The notes beneath the pieces are model-generated. The model saw only the letters and a program-made list of their open reading frames with translations, had not been told where the DNA came from and ran no database searches. The translations under genes were made by a program, and so were the position numbers. 64,000 nucleotides of DNA from Pseudomonas guariconensis (lineage in GTDB: Bacteria > Pseudomonadota > Gammaproteobacteria > Pseudomonadales > Pseudomonadaceae). The stretch covers positions 108,965-172,964 of the forward strand of contig NZ_FMYX01000008.1 of assembly GCF_900102675.1 (NCBI RefSeq), given 5' to 3'. Shown piece after piece: positions 36,249 through 46,463 of the stretch (positions are counted from its first letter, which is position 1; each line of letters begins with the position of its first letter).

Positions 36249-38294
36249 ATGGCGAGTTTGATCAATATTGGCATGTCGGGGCTGGGCGCCGCGCAGTCGG
36301 GGATGTACACCCTGGGTAACAACATCGCCAACGCCGATGTCGACAGTTATTCTCGCCAGCAGATCGTGCAGAAGACCAAGGGCTCGCAGCAGTATGGCCA
36401 GGTCTTCATCGGCAGTGGTACCACCCTGGCCGATGTGCGTCGGGTGTACAACGCCTTCCTGGAAAACCAGCTGCGCACCACCACGTCGCTGTCCAGCGAC
36501 GCCACTTCCTACCTGAACCAGATCACCCCGCTGGACACCGCCCTGTCGAGCGCCGATACCGGCATCACCGCTGCGCTCAAGAGCTTCTTCGGCGCCATGC
36601 AGGACGCCTCGGCCAAGCCCAACGAGGACGCCTCACGCCAGTTGTTGCTGACCAGCGCCCAGACCTTGGCCAAGCGCTTCAACACCCTGTCGGCGCAGTT
36701 GAACCAGCAGAACACCAACATCAACACCAACATGGCCTCGATCGCCGACCAGGTGAACAAGCTCACCTCGACGATCGCCGAGTACAACGACCAGATCTCA
36801 CGGATCTCGGCGGTACAGGGCCAGCCCAACGACCTGCTCGATCAGCGCGATGGCGCCGTGCGCGAGCTGACCGCGTTGATCGGTGCCGAGGTGGTGGAGC
36901 GCGAAGGCAACTACGACATCTACCTGAAGAATGGTCAGGCACTGGTGCTGGGCAAGACCACCCAGACCTTGGGCGTCGAGCCGAGCCAGACCGATCCGAC
37001 CCGCATGAACCTGGTGCTCAATCGCGGCACCACCAAGATGGACATCACCAACAGCACCACCGGCGGCGAGCTCGGTGGCCTGCTGCGTTACCGCCGTGAG
37101 ACCCTCGACCCTGCGCTCAACGAGCTGGGCCGTGTGGCGCTGGTGGTGGCCGATGCCATCAACAGCCAACTGGCCCAGGGTATCGACAAGAACGGCGAGT
37201 TCGGCGCGATCCTGTTCGGCGACATCAACAGCGCCAAGGCCATGAGCGAGCGCAGCGTGCCCAAGCTGGGCAACAGCGCAGGCTCCGGCAATCTGGATGT
37301 GAACATCAAGGACACCGGCAAGCTCAGCACCAGCGACTACCAAGTGACCTTCACCAGCGCCACCGCCTACACCGTGCGCAAGCTGCCCGAAGGCACCGAG
37401 ATGGGCTCGTTCGATCTTTCCGATGACCCGGCTCCGGTGATCGATGGTTTCACCCTGTCGCTCAAGGGCGGTGCGTTGAGCGCCGGTGACAGCTTCAAGA
37501 TCACCCCGACCCGCAATGCCGCCGCCGGTATGGAGTCGGTGCTCACCGACCCCAATCGCCTGGCCATGGCCGCCCCGCTGACCAGCACCAACGGTGCCGG
37601 CAACAAGGGCACCGGTGCGGTCACCCCGCCGACCCTGACCTCGGAGCTGGACATCTACGATGCAGCCCAGCGCGCCGACCTGCAGACAGGCCTGAAGTAT
37701 TCCACCCCGGTCAAGCTGGTGTTCGGTGACGACAGCACCTCGCCCCAGGCCTACACGATGTACGACGCCAAGGGCAACGCCATCGGCAGCGGCACCATCA
37801 TTCCGGGCCAGGAAAACAAGCTGCAGCTCTCGGTGCCGATGGTCGATGGCAGCGGCAACCCGATCATGGACGGCGCCACCCAGAAGACCTTCACTTTCGA
37901 GATGAGCGTCTCCGGTGCGCCGAAAAGCGGTGACAACTTCACCGTGTCGCTGACCGGCGCGGGCTCTGCCGACAACCGCAATGCCCAGTCGGTGCTCGGA
38001 CTGCAGACCAAGGGCACCGTGGGCGTTGGCGCCGACGGCAAGGGCATCAGCTTCACCGACGCTTACGCCAAGCTGGTATCCAACGTCGGCGGCAAGACCG
38101 CCCAGGCCACCATGGACGGCAATGCCACCAACGCCCTGCAGCAGTCCGCGCTGGACGGCCGCAATTCGGTGTCGGGCGTGTCGGTCGACGAAGAGGTCGG
38201 CAACCTGGTCAAGTTCCAGCAGTACTACACCGCGTCGTCGCAGATCATCAAGGCGGCCCAGGAAACCTTCGCCACCTTGATCAACAGTCTTTAA
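36249..38294 (+). CDS. flgK: Hook-filament junction protein FlgK (HAP1)
   Basis: Hook-associated protein of 681 aa. N-terminus MASLINIGMSGLGAAQSGMY and NNIANADVDSYSRQQIV; C-terminal helix VDEEVGNLVKFQQYYTASSQ. Variable middle domains explain the length. FlgN is its export chaperone. It is followed by flgL 13 bases later. Confidence 0.95.
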   Translation: MASLINIGMSGLGAAQSGMYTLGNNIANADVDSYSRQQIVQKTKGSQQYGQVFIGSGTTLADVRRVYNAFLENQLRTTTSLSSDATSYLNQITPLDTALSSADTGITAALKSFFGAMQDASAKPNEDASRQLLLTSAQTLAKRFNTLSAQLNQQNTNINTNMASIADQVNKLTSTIAEYNDQISRISAVQGQPNDLLDQRDGAVRELTALIGAEVVEREGNYDIYLKNGQALVLGKTTQTLGVEPSQTDPTRMNLVLNRGTTKMDITNSTTGGELGGLLRYRRETLDPALNELGRVALVVADAINSQLAQGIDKNGEFGAILFGDINSAKAMSERSVPKLGNSAGSGNLDVNIKDTGKLSTSDYQVTFTSATAYTVRKLPEGTEMGSFDLSDDPAPVIDGFTLSLKGGALSAGDSFKITPTRNAAAGMESVLTDPNRLAMAAPLTSTNGAGNKGTGAVTPPTLTSELDIYDAAQRADLQTGLKYSTPVKLVFGDDSTSPQAYTMYDAKGNAIGSGTIIPGQENKLQLSVPMVDGSGNPIMDGATQKTFTFEMSVSGAPKSGDNFTVSLTGAGSADNRNAQSVLGLQTKGTVGVGADGKGISFTDAYAKLVSNVGGKTAQATMDGNATNALQQSALDGRNSVSGVSVDEEVGNLVKFQQYYTASSQIIKAAQETFATLINSL

Positions 38295-38307
38295 GGAGCC
38301 GTAGACC

Positions 38308-39876
38308 GTGCGCATCTCCACTTCGCAGTTCTACAACACCAGCAGCGCCAACTACCAGCGCACCTTCTCCAACGTCAACAAGACGAGCCAGGAGGCCAGC
38401 GACTTCCTGCGCATCCGCACCGCCGCCGACGATCCGGTGGGCGCCGCGCGCCTGCTGCAGCTCGAGCAGCAGCAGAACATGCTGGAGCAGTACAGCGACA
38501 ACATCGTCAACGTGCGCAATGCGTTGGGGACTGCTGAGAGCACGCTCAATGCCATTGGTACCATCCTGCAGCGCGTCAACGAGCTGGCGGTGAGTTCCGG
38601 TAACGGTGGCTTTACCGATACCGACCGCAAGGCCAACGCCGATGAGCTGGCTTCACTGGAGAACCAACTGTTCACCCTGATGAACAGCAAAGACGAGAAC
38701 GGCAAGTACCTGTTCTCCGGCTCCAAGGGCGATACCCCGCCCTATGTGCGCAATGCCGACGGCACCTACAGCTATCAGGGCGACCAAGGGCAACTGATGC
38801 TGCAGGTAGGCGATATGCTCAGCCTGGCAGCCAACGAGACCGGTCACAGCGCCTTCGAACAGGCCCTGAACACCAGTCGCAGCGAGACCCGCCTGACGAA
38901 TCCGCCGATCGATGATGGCCGTATCAGCCTATCCAATGGCCAGGTTTCCGGCAGTGCTACCTACAATGACCGTTTCCGCAGTGGCGAACCGTACAGCATC
39001 GAGTTCACCAGCAGCACTCAGTTCAAGATTCTCGATGCCAGTGGCACGGATGTGACCTTGGAAGCCAGCCAGGGGGGCACCTTTGATCCGAAGGGCGACA
39101 ACACCACCATCAGCTTCCGCGGTGTTGACTTGCGTCTAAAGATTTCCCTCAAACCAGGTGATGAAGCTAACCCGGACGCAGCGATTGCCGGGCATACCTT
39201 CAGCCTGAGTTCCAAGGCCGACTCCATCGCCGGTACCCGTAGCCCGGGCAATACTTCCGCGAGCCAGATCACGGGCGCGACCGTCAGCGACCCGACACTC
39301 TACAAGGCGGCGTTCCCAGGCGGCAGCGCCGTGCTCAAGTTCACCAGCGCCACGGACTTCGAGCTGTACGCAGCGCCCTTGACCGCCGATAGCCGTCCAG
39401 TGTCCACCGGCACACTGAGTGGTACGACAGCGACAGCGGCCGGGGTGGACTTCGAGCTCTCTGGCACGCCGAATGCCGGCGACTCTTTTGCGGTGAAGGT
39501 CGATACCCATCAGACCCAGAACATCCTCGATACAATCGGGCAACTGCGCAAGGCGCTGACCACGCCACAGGACAGCGACCCGGTGGCGCGGCAGAACTTC
39601 CTGGCGTCCTTGGATTCGGCGATTGGCAACATCACTAGCGCGACCAATCAGGTCACCTCGTCCATTGCCTCCATTGGTGGTCGTGGGCAAGCACTTGATG
39701 TGCAGGCAGAGACCAACGAAGCGCTAAGCACCGAAAACAAGAAAACCCAGAGTTCGATCCGGGAAAGCGATCCGGCCGAAGTGATGCTGCGCCTGGAAAT
39801 GCAAAAGAACATGCTGCAGGCATCGATGCAGTCCTATGCGAAGATTGCCGGCTTGTCGCTGGTCAACTACATCTGA
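38308..39876 (+). CDS. flgL: Hook-filament junction protein FlgL (HAP3)
   Basis: Flagellin-like hook-associated protein of 522 aa. The N-terminal helix MRISTSQFYNTSSANYQRTF and the C-terminal helix PAEVMLRLEMQKNMLQASMQ are conserved. The middle, about residues 170-400, is a Ser/Thr/Gly-rich insertion absent from the 317-aa E. coli protein. Start is GTG 38308 with AAGGAG upstream. Last gene of the flgF operon; the glycan island follows after 73 bases. Confidence 0.95.
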   Translation: MRISTSQFYNTSSANYQRTFSNVNKTSQEASDFLRIRTAADDPVGAARLLQLEQQQNMLEQYSDNIVNVRNALGTAESTLNAIGTILQRVNELAVSSGNGGFTDTDRKANADELASLENQLFTLMNSKDENGKYLFSGSKGDTPPYVRNADGTYSYQGDQGQLMLQVGDMLSLAANETGHSAFEQALNTSRSETRLTNPPIDDGRISLSNGQVSGSATYNDRFRSGEPYSIEFTSSTQFKILDASGTDVTLEASQGGTFDPKGDNTTISFRGVDLRLKISLKPGDEANPDAAIAGHTFSLSSKADSIAGTRSPGNTSASQITGATVSDPTLYKAAFPGGSAVLKFTSATDFELYAAPLTADSRPVSTGTLSGTTATAAGVDFELSGTPNAGDSFAVKVDTHQTQNILDTIGQLRKALTTPQDSDPVARQNFLASLDSAIGNITSATNQVTSSIASIGGRGQALDVQAETNEALSTENKKTQSSIRESDPAEVMLRLEMQKNMLQASMQSYAKIAGLSLVNYI

Positions 39877-39900
39877 TTCTCCTTTCCCGCTTTTGCGCGC

Positions 39901-39924
39901 ATGCGCCAGGCAAACCTGGCGCAT
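39901..39924 (+). terminator. Hairpin between flgL and the first glycosyltransferase
   Basis: ATGCGCCAGG (39901-39910) and CCTGGCGCAT (39915-39924) make a perfect 10-bp stem with a CAAA loop, 25 bases after the flgL stop. There is no U-tract, so it may attenuate rather than stop transcription, or stabilise the flg mRNA. Confidence 0.5.
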
Positions 39925-39949
39925 TGGCGACCTCTCCAAGGTTTGCACC

Positions 39950-42900
39950 GTGAACGAACAGCCTCTCGTCAGCATCGCCATCCCGGCTTATCGTGCTGAG
40001 TTTTTCCGTAGCGCATTGGCCAGCACGATCAGCCAGGATTATCCCAACCTGGAAATCGTCATTTGCGATGACAGCTCGGGCGAGGAGATAAAAGCGATCA
40101 CGGACCAGCTGGCTCAGGAGTGCCGTTCACCGGTGCGTTACCTGCGCAATGCCCGCCACCTTGGCTTTGCCCGTAACCTTCAGACATGTCTTGAACAATG
40201 CTCCGGTCAGTTCATCAAGTTCCTGTGCGATGACGATTTACTGCTTGCAGGTTGCATCAGTCGTCAGGCCGAGGTCCTGGCAGAGTGCAGTGACGTGAGC
40301 ATGGTGACAAGCCAGCGGTTGTTGTGCGACGCAGACGAGTGTCTGATGCCTTCTCGCGCAATCAATTGCGTGGTCTCACCGGGCAACGCGGTCATGCGTG
40401 CGAGCGACCTCCTCGAGGTAATTGCCAGCAATGTCGCCAACCTGTTCGGTGGTATCAGCCATTCCATGTTTCGGCGCGAGCAAGTCGAGGAGTTTCTCGC
40501 AGCCTTAGTTCAGGAGGGGCAGGGGTTTGCTGCTCGATTGGATCTGGCCCTGTATGCCTGCCTGCTTCGTCGTGGTCACCTGGCCTGTCTCAAGGACGTG
40601 CTGAGTCTGGAGCGTGTCCATCCAGGTCAGCTCAGTCATCATGCTTCGATGCAACTGGCTTACAAGAGTGAAACCGACTGGTTGTCCCAGATGCTGGACG
40701 CGCGCGCAGCCGAGCCAGCCCCGGCTGCCGGCTGGGTGCGATACGTTGCGTTGGACGACTATCGTGATGGCGAGGACAGGGTCTGGCAGGAGTTCGAACT
40801 GCAGTTGGCCTACGTCAGCCAGATCAGTAATTACCAGCAACGGGTCGGTCTCAGAAGCCTCAGTTTTGCGGACGTGTACACCGAGTGGCTGGAGTGCCGT
40901 AGCCTGTCGTCTGGACAGTTGCGCATGCTGCCCAAGCGCATTGAGCGCTGGTCGAACCGTCCACGCATCGTTCCAGTGATTTTGTCTCACAATGCGGATG
41001 AGCGCGCTCTGCGCACCACTCTTGACAGCCTGGCGGTTCAGTCTTACGCGCCTGAGGAGATCTGGATATTCGCAGCGGCTGGGCAGTCTGTGCCTGAAGT
41101 CGCGGGCCTGCAGGTTCGGCGTGAGACGCTGCGGGGGTACGGATTTGAGCAGATCAACCAGCGACTCTCGGTGGGAGAGGGTGGTGACTGGATCTTTCTG
41201 CTGCAGCCAGGCGACCTTCTACACCCTCATGCCTTGGTCGTTATGGCCGAGCGCATGGCGGTTCAAGCCGATCGGCTGTGCCTGTACGTTGATGAAGGGG
41301 CTTATGACGGTCGTGAGTCGAGCGTGCCGGTGTTCAAGCCGGACTTCAACCTCGACTTGATGCGCAGCCTGCCCTATGTAGGGCGTTTGCTCGGCTTCAA
41401 GTGCGCCGCTTTGGTGGAGATGGGAGGGTTTGTCGAGTCGTTCGAATCGCTCGCGCCTCATGATCTGCTCTGGCGTATGGTCGAAGTCAGGGGGCTGCAT
41501 GTGGTCGAGCATGTGGCTGAATTGCTGGTGCAGTGTGGCCACACTTACGAGCACTGGATGCGTGACCCAGTCTGCGTCGCGCAGGCACCGAGGGTGTTGG
41601 AAGCACATCTGCAACGTTTGGGTGTTGCGGCGTATGTACAACCCATTGAGGGGAGTCCGGTCTCTAGGGTGCATTACCAGCACGAGGGCGCGCCCGGTGT
41701 GTCCATGTTGGTGGATGCAGGGCAGGATCTGCTGGCCTTGATCCGTTGTGTCGAGTCCGTTTTCGAACACACCGCCTATAGCAATTACGAAGTGCTGATT
41801 ATCGCTACTGACGAAGCGCCTGCGGCGATGCGCAACTGGTTGGCGGCGATGCAGCAGTTGGGTAGCGCCCAGCTACGTGTCGTCTGGAGCGATGCGGGCA
41901 GTAAGGGCGGGCGTCTGAACCAGGCTCGCGCTCTGGCGCATGGTGACTACCTGTTGCTGCTTGATGCCAATTGCATGGCGTTCGACAAGCAATGGCTCGA
42001 CGAAATGATGAGCCAGGCGCAGAGACCAGAAGTGGCAGTCGTTGGGCCAAGGTTGGTCAATAGTGAGGGCGGCGTTCTATCGGCAGGCCTGGTGCTGGGA
42101 TTGCATGGACCAGCAGGTTCCCCATTTCTTGGACACGGGGCTTCCACCAACGGTTACATGAGCCGTTTGCAACTGGTGCAGAACTGGAGTGCCGTCAGCC
42201 TGGACTGCCTGTTGGTACGCCGGTCGGTTTTCGAAGAACTCGATGGCTTGGACGCTGCCTTGTTGCACTCGAACCTGTTCGATGCCGATCTTTGTCTGCG
42301 TGCCCGTGAGCAAGGGTATCTGGTGGTCTGGTCGCCGTTCGCCTCGCTTGTCCGGTTCCCAGGGGAAGTATCAAGTCTCTCCGTGCAGTTCCTCGAACAC
42401 GACGAAGACGCTTTTTATTCCCGATGGCTGTCGCGGGTTGCCTGGGATCCGGCGTACAACCGCAACCTGAGTCTGACGGGGGCCAGTTTCATTCTTGAAC
42501 CTGGCATGCGTACCGGATGGGACCCGTTTGTCAGTCGCGTTCTACCGTCGGTTCTGGCGTTGCCATTGAATACTTCCGCTGTAGGACACTACCGAGTAAC
42601 GCAGCCGTTCAGCGAGCTAGAGCGCTTGGGCTGGATCCAGGGCAAGCTGAACTACGGGGCGCCAGGGGTGATCGATCTGGAGCGGGAAAAACCGGATGTC
42701 GTCGTGGTTCAGTACCGCTACACCACTCGAACCGTCGAGGAACTCGAGCGAATCAGGCGTTTTTCGAATGCACGCTGGGTCTACGAACTGGATGACTACA
42801 TCCTTGATGTACCGAAAAACAATGCCCATGCGCGGAACATGCCGAGCAACATGCGTGAACTGGTCGCGCGTGCACTCGATCTTTGTGATCGAGTGGTGGT

Positions 42901-43528
42901 ATCCACCCAGCCGCTGGCCGATGCGCTAGCGGGCATGCATGACGATATCCGTGTCGTGCCGAACATGCTCGCCGCCTCACTCTGGCGTGGGTTGCGCAGC
43001 CGTCGGCAAACCTCGGTGCGGCCCCGTGTCGGTTGGGCCGGGGGAACCAGTCACCGCGGTGACCTGGAGTTGATTGCCGATGTCGTCAAGGCCTTGGCGG
43101 ACAAAGTCGATTGGGTGTTCTTCGGTATGTGCCCTGATGTGCTGCGGCCCTATATCAAGGAGTTCCACAAAGGCGTGGCACTGTCACTCTATCCGCAGAA
43201 GCTGGCCAGCCTTGATCTGGACCTGGCTTTGGCGCCACTTGAGATCAACCTGTTCAACGACTGCAAAAGCAACCTGCGTTTGCTCGAATACGGTGCCTGC
43301 GGATTCCCGGTCATTTGTACCGACACCAAGGCGTACCAGGGGTATCTGCCTTGTACACGTGTCGTCACCAACAGTACCGAAGAGTGGCTGGAGGCGATTC
43401 ACACGCATCTGGCCGACCCTGCGGCTAGCTACCGACAGGGTGATGCGTTGCGTGAAGCAGTATTGCGTGATTACGTACTGACCGAGCAAAACCTGCAACA
43501 TTGGGCCAGCGGTTGGTTGGCTGATTGA
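39950..43528 (+). CDS. Giant multidomain glycosyltransferase (Fgt-like), first of island
   Basis: 1192 aa, cytosolic, no membrane segment. Four glycosyltransferase-type regions can be seen: a GT2 (GT-A) domain at residues 5-270 (VSIAIPAYRAEFFRSALAST, acidic CDDDLL); two GT2-like modules from about 338 and 582 (the second with LLLDANCMAF); and a GT-B type (GT4) domain from about 856 to the end, with RVGWAGGTSHRGDLELI and CKSNLRLLEYGACGFPVICT. Flagellin glycosyltransferases such as Fgt1 of P. syringae are similarly large and sit between flgL and fliC, so modification of flagellin is the likely role. Start is GTG 39950, with AAGG 8 bases upstream. No promoter was found between flgL and this gene. 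Confidence 0.85.
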   Translation: MNEQPLVSIAIPAYRAEFFRSALASTISQDYPNLEIVICDDSSGEEIKAITDQLAQECRSPVRYLRNARHLGFARNLQTCLEQCSGQFIKFLCDDDLLLAGCISRQAEVLAECSDVSMVTSQRLLCDADECLMPSRAINCVVSPGNAVMRASDLLEVIASNVANLFGGISHSMFRREQVEEFLAALVQEGQGFAARLDLALYACLLRRGHLACLKDVLSLERVHPGQLSHHASMQLAYKSETDWLSQMLDARAAEPAPAAGWVRYVALDDYRDGEDRVWQEFELQLAYVSQISNYQQRVGLRSLSFADVYTEWLECRSLSSGQLRMLPKRIERWSNRPRIVPVILSHNADERALRTTLDSLAVQSYAPEEIWIFAAAGQSVPEVAGLQVRRETLRGYGFEQINQRLSVGEGGDWIFLLQPGDLLHPHALVVMAERMAVQADRLCLYVDEGAYDGRESSVPVFKPDFNLDLMRSLPYVGRLLGFKCAALVEMGGFVESFESLAPHDLLWRMVEVRGLHVVEHVAELLVQCGHTYEHWMRDPVCVAQAPRVLEAHLQRLGVAAYVQPIEGSPVSRVHYQHEGAPGVSMLVDAGQDLLALIRCVESVFEHTAYSNYEVLIIATDEAPAAMRNWLAAMQQLGSAQLRVVWSDAGSKGGRLNQARALAHGDYLLLLDANCMAFDKQWLDEMMSQAQRPEVAVVGPRLVNSEGGVLSAGLVLGLHGPAGSPFLGHGASTNGYMSRLQLVQNWSAVSLDCLLVRRSVFEELDGLDAALLHSNLFDADLCLRAREQGYLVVWSPFASLVRFPGEVSSLSVQFLEHDEDAFYSRWLSRVAWDPAYNRNLSLTGASFILEPGMRTGWDPFVSRVLPSVLALPLNTSAVGHYRVTQPFSELERLGWIQGKLNYGAPGVIDLEREKPDVVVVQYRYTTRTVEELERIRRFSNARWVYELDDYILDVPKNNAHARNMPSNMRELVARALDLCDRVVVSTQPLADALAGMHDDIRVVPNMLAASLWRGLRSRRQTSVRPRVGWAGGTSHRGDLELIADVVKALADKVDWVFFGMCPDVLRPYIKEFHKGVALSLYPQKLASLDLDLALAPLEINLFNDCKSNLRLLEYGACGFPVICTDTKAYQGYLPCTRVVTNSTEEWLEAIHTHLADPAASYRQGDALREAVLRDYVLTEQNLQHWASGWLAD

Positions 43529-43591
43529 TGGGCCGGTGGTGGCGAGCTGTGCCGCCAGGGCGAACAGAATAACCGGATTGATGGGTGCGCC

Positions 43592-46384
43592 ATGAGTGAA
43601 AAAGCAGTAGTGGAAGAGTCGTTGCAACGCGCTGTCAGCGTTGTGTTGCTGGGCGGCAACGACCCTGCTTATCGAGCGCGCGCCGCGTCGTATTACGCAG
43701 AGCTCGGGTGTGACTGGCCATTGTTTGAAACGGCGCCTGACCAGGCTTGGTCGGGCGGTGTGCAGCGAGTGTTGGAGCAGATCGATACGCCTTACGTGAT
43801 CCTGGCCAAGGACAGTGATTTCCTTTTGCCCGAGGCACTGAAGGCTGCGGTCGACTGGCTGCAGGTGCACTCGAGCGAACAAGCAGCATTGGGGTATACG
43901 CTGGGTTATAGGCCTGGCGATAGCGTCGTGACCTACTACAAAGTGGGCGATGCCTATCAGGGTGACGTCACCGATGGCGCGCTGCAGCGCATCTATCGTT
44001 TCGCCGAGTGCGGCCAGCAAGCCTGGCGCGCTGTGGTTCGTGTCGAGGCGCTCAGGGCGGCTCTGAGCAGCGTACCCGCCGAATTGTCGGGTGAGGGTTG
44101 GCTGGTTGGATTGTCGTGCGCCTTGTTGCTGCAGGGTGCGTTCAAAGTGCTGGAGCGGACGGCGGTCGTGAGCGAGTGTCCGATGCGTGCGATCGAGATG
44201 GCGGCGCGCGAGGAAGCATTGGCCTATGTGACGCAGGTGCTGGTCCAATGGGACCATGAACAGCAGTCGCTATGGCAAGATGACCAAGGGTTTGTGATCC
44301 TGCGACAGTTCATTCACGCGACCTATGGCGGTGACGAGCAACCGTTGCTGTTCACCTCCAATTGGCGCAGCGTGGTCGGCGATCCTGAGCGTCGCTTCGA
44401 GCCCGAACAGTTCGTCGAGCTGCCGTATTACAACGGTCCTCTGTTCCGTCAGCTGTCGGGCTTGGAGTTCCTCATCCATGCCTGGCCGGTAGGACGAGCG
44501 CACATTGATGCACTGGAAGGCACGTGGGTCCGTCAGCATGACTTGCTGCAGGTGCACCCCAATGACACAGAGAAGAGTCTTCAGGAACGCTATTGGCAAG
44601 CGCTCGCCTTGAGTCTGTTCGACCCGGTCGTGTGCCGCCGTCTCGCGGACTCGCTAGTGGGAGAGGAGCAGGACGATCAGGTAAACGAGCTCAGCGACTG
44701 GCTGGCACGTCTGGAGCGTATCAAGGGGGTAGACCTGAAAGCCCAATTGGACGCCACCCCATCAGGGCAGGTTCTGCAGGCCATTGCTGACGCGACCCCG
44801 GATGCGACGGCCAGGAAGCGTATCCTGGCGCATCTGGCTAAAAGGAAGGAGCCGCAATTGGCTCTGGTCGTGGTCGACCTGGAAGACGACAACGCGGCGT
44901 TGCAGCGGACCTTCGACAGTATTCTTGATTGCGGTGTCCGTGATTTCCGCTTGGTCGTGCTCAAGGCAGGCACATTGCCCGCTATCACTACTGCACGCGA
45001 TACCTTGCATTTCATCAAGGTGACTTCTACGAATGTTGTTTCGCACCTGAATCAGGTCGTGAGTCAACTGCCCAGTGAATGGATGCTCCTGTTGCAGGCG
45101 GGTGATCAGGTTACTCCGGGTGGTTTGCTGCGTTTGCGGACAGAGCTGGCGGAGGCGCCAGACTGCCAGGCAATCTGTGGCAACGAAGTGCAGCGAGATA
45201 CTGAGGGGCGATTGATCAGTATCGTGCGCCCTGGTGCGGACCTTGACCTGCTGCGCAGCCGTCCGGACCTGATGTCGCGGCACTGGCTGATGCGCCGTGA
45301 AACCGTGCTGGCCCTAGGAGGGTACAGCGAGACCTACCGCCATTCGCTGGAGTTCGACCTGTTGCTGCGTCTGGTCGAGGCGAAGGGGCTCGGTTGCTTG
45401 GCGCATCTGGACGAATACCTGGTGATCGGGCGGGTGGGCAGTGAGGCCATGCTGGCCGATGCCCAGGCGACCCTCAACCGCCACATGACCCAACTGGGTT
45501 ATCAGGGAGCGATTAGCGAAGGGGCGGGCCGGCGATTGCATATCGACTTCCGCCATGCGTCAACCCCGTTGGTCAGTATCCTGCTGGTGGCTGATGATGA
45601 TCTTGAACAGCTCAAGGTGTCTCTGGCAAGCATCGTGCAGCGTACCCGCTACCCACGCTATGAAGTGCTGGTGGCCTGTGAGGCTGACGCCAGTGAGCGA
45701 CTGGTTGCGCAGTTGGGCACCGTTTCGGGCGTGGGTACGCGCGTCCGTTTGGTGATGAGTGAGCAGCCTGCGTCGTATGAGGCGCTGGTCAATCTGGCGG
45801 CAACGCATGCACAGGGAGACTACCTGGTGGCGTTTGCCAGCCGTTGCCAGGTGATGACCCCCGCATGGATTGGCTCGTTGCTCAATCAGGCCCAGCGTCC
45901 TGAGGTCGGGATCGTCGGTTGTCAGATGTACGACATCGAGGGTGCGATCAGTCATGCCGGTTACGAGTTGTTGAGCGATCAGAGTATCCATGCGAGCTGG
46001 CTTGGCTTGCCTGAGGACGCAATGGAGCGAGCCCTGGGGCTCGACGTCGTGCGCGGCGCCCAGGCAGTTTCGAGCCATGCCTTGATGGTGCGTCGGGAAG
46101 TGTTCGAGCAGTGCGGTGGATTGGCGTCGACTGCAGGGGCCGATATCGAACTGTGCCAACAGGTCGCCCAAGCAGGTTTGCTGGTGCTCGTTGCGCCGGA
46201 CGCGAAAGTGCTCTGCCCGTTCGTCCCAGAGTTAAGTGATCAGGCGCGTGCGCACGTGGTGGCGCATTGGGCGGCGGCGTTCAATCGTCGTGTGGCGGTA
46301 GACGCGCCAGACGGTGTCGATCACTCGCGTTCGGCTATGCCTGGGCAGGTTGTGCAATTGGAGTGGTTGCACGCGTTGAGTTGA
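43592..46384 (+). CDS. Second large glycosyltransferase, multidomain
   Basis: 930 aa. The N-terminal region (residues 13-250: SVVLLGGNDPAYRARAASYY, then KDSDFLLPEAL) resembles the TIGR00180-type glycosyltransferase domain. A linker is followed by two GT2-like modules from about residue 423 (LALVVVDLEDDNAALQRTFD, then LLLQAGDQVTPGGLL) and about 659 (PLVSILLVADDDLEQLKVSL, ending in a receptor-like module with HALMVRREVFEQCGG). The same two-module core occurs in the preceding gene and in the one at 61219. It starts 63 bases after the first glycosyltransferase and ends at a very strong terminator. Probably adds sugars to flagellin or extends its glycan. Confidence 0.8.
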   Translation: MSEKAVVEESLQRAVSVVLLGGNDPAYRARAASYYAELGCDWPLFETAPDQAWSGGVQRVLEQIDTPYVILAKDSDFLLPEALKAAVDWLQVHSSEQAALGYTLGYRPGDSVVTYYKVGDAYQGDVTDGALQRIYRFAECGQQAWRAVVRVEALRAALSSVPAELSGEGWLVGLSCALLLQGAFKVLERTAVVSECPMRAIEMAAREEALAYVTQVLVQWDHEQQSLWQDDQGFVILRQFIHATYGGDEQPLLFTSNWRSVVGDPERRFEPEQFVELPYYNGPLFRQLSGLEFLIHAWPVGRAHIDALEGTWVRQHDLLQVHPNDTEKSLQERYWQALALSLFDPVVCRRLADSLVGEEQDDQVNELSDWLARLERIKGVDLKAQLDATPSGQVLQAIADATPDATARKRILAHLAKRKEPQLALVVVDLEDDNAALQRTFDSILDCGVRDFRLVVLKAGTLPAITTARDTLHFIKVTSTNVVSHLNQVVSQLPSEWMLLLQAGDQVTPGGLLRLRTELAEAPDCQAICGNEVQRDTEGRLISIVRPGADLDLLRSRPDLMSRHWLMRRETVLALGGYSETYRHSLEFDLLLRLVEAKGLGCLAHLDEYLVIGRVGSEAMLADAQATLNRHMTQLGYQGAISEGAGRRLHIDFRHASTPLVSILLVADDDLEQLKVSLASIVQRTRYPRYEVLVACEADASERLVAQLGTVSGVGTRVRLVMSEQPASYEALVNLAATHAQGDYLVAFASRCQVMTPAWIGSLLNQAQRPEVGIVGCQMYDIEGAISHAGYELLSDQSIHASWLGLPEDAMERALGLDVVRGAQAVSSHALMVRREVFEQCGGLASTAGADIELCQQVAQAGLLVLVAPDAKVLCPFVPELSDQARAHVVAHWAAAFNRRVAVDAPDGVDHSRSAMPGQVVQLEWLHALS

Positions 46385-46392
46385 GTGTCGAT

Positions 46393-46433
46393 ACAGACAA
46401 AAAACCGGGCCCAGGCCCGGTTTTTTTGTCTGT
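46393..46433 (+). terminator. Strong terminator closing the flg/glycosyltransferase transcript
   Basis: A very long stem: ACAGACAAAAAACCGGGCC (46393-46411) pairs with GGCCCGGTTTTTTTGTCTGT (46414-46433) around a tiny loop, with one T extra. It lies eight bases after the glycosyltransferase stop. Confidence 0.95.
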
Positions 46434-46463
46434 GCAGGCCGCCACAGCTGGGTGCTGGTAAGT

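Noticed and set aside
36798..38321. 507-codon open frame antisense to flgK
   Set aside because: Complement of flgK with an Ala/Gly/His/Gln-biased composition; no start signal.
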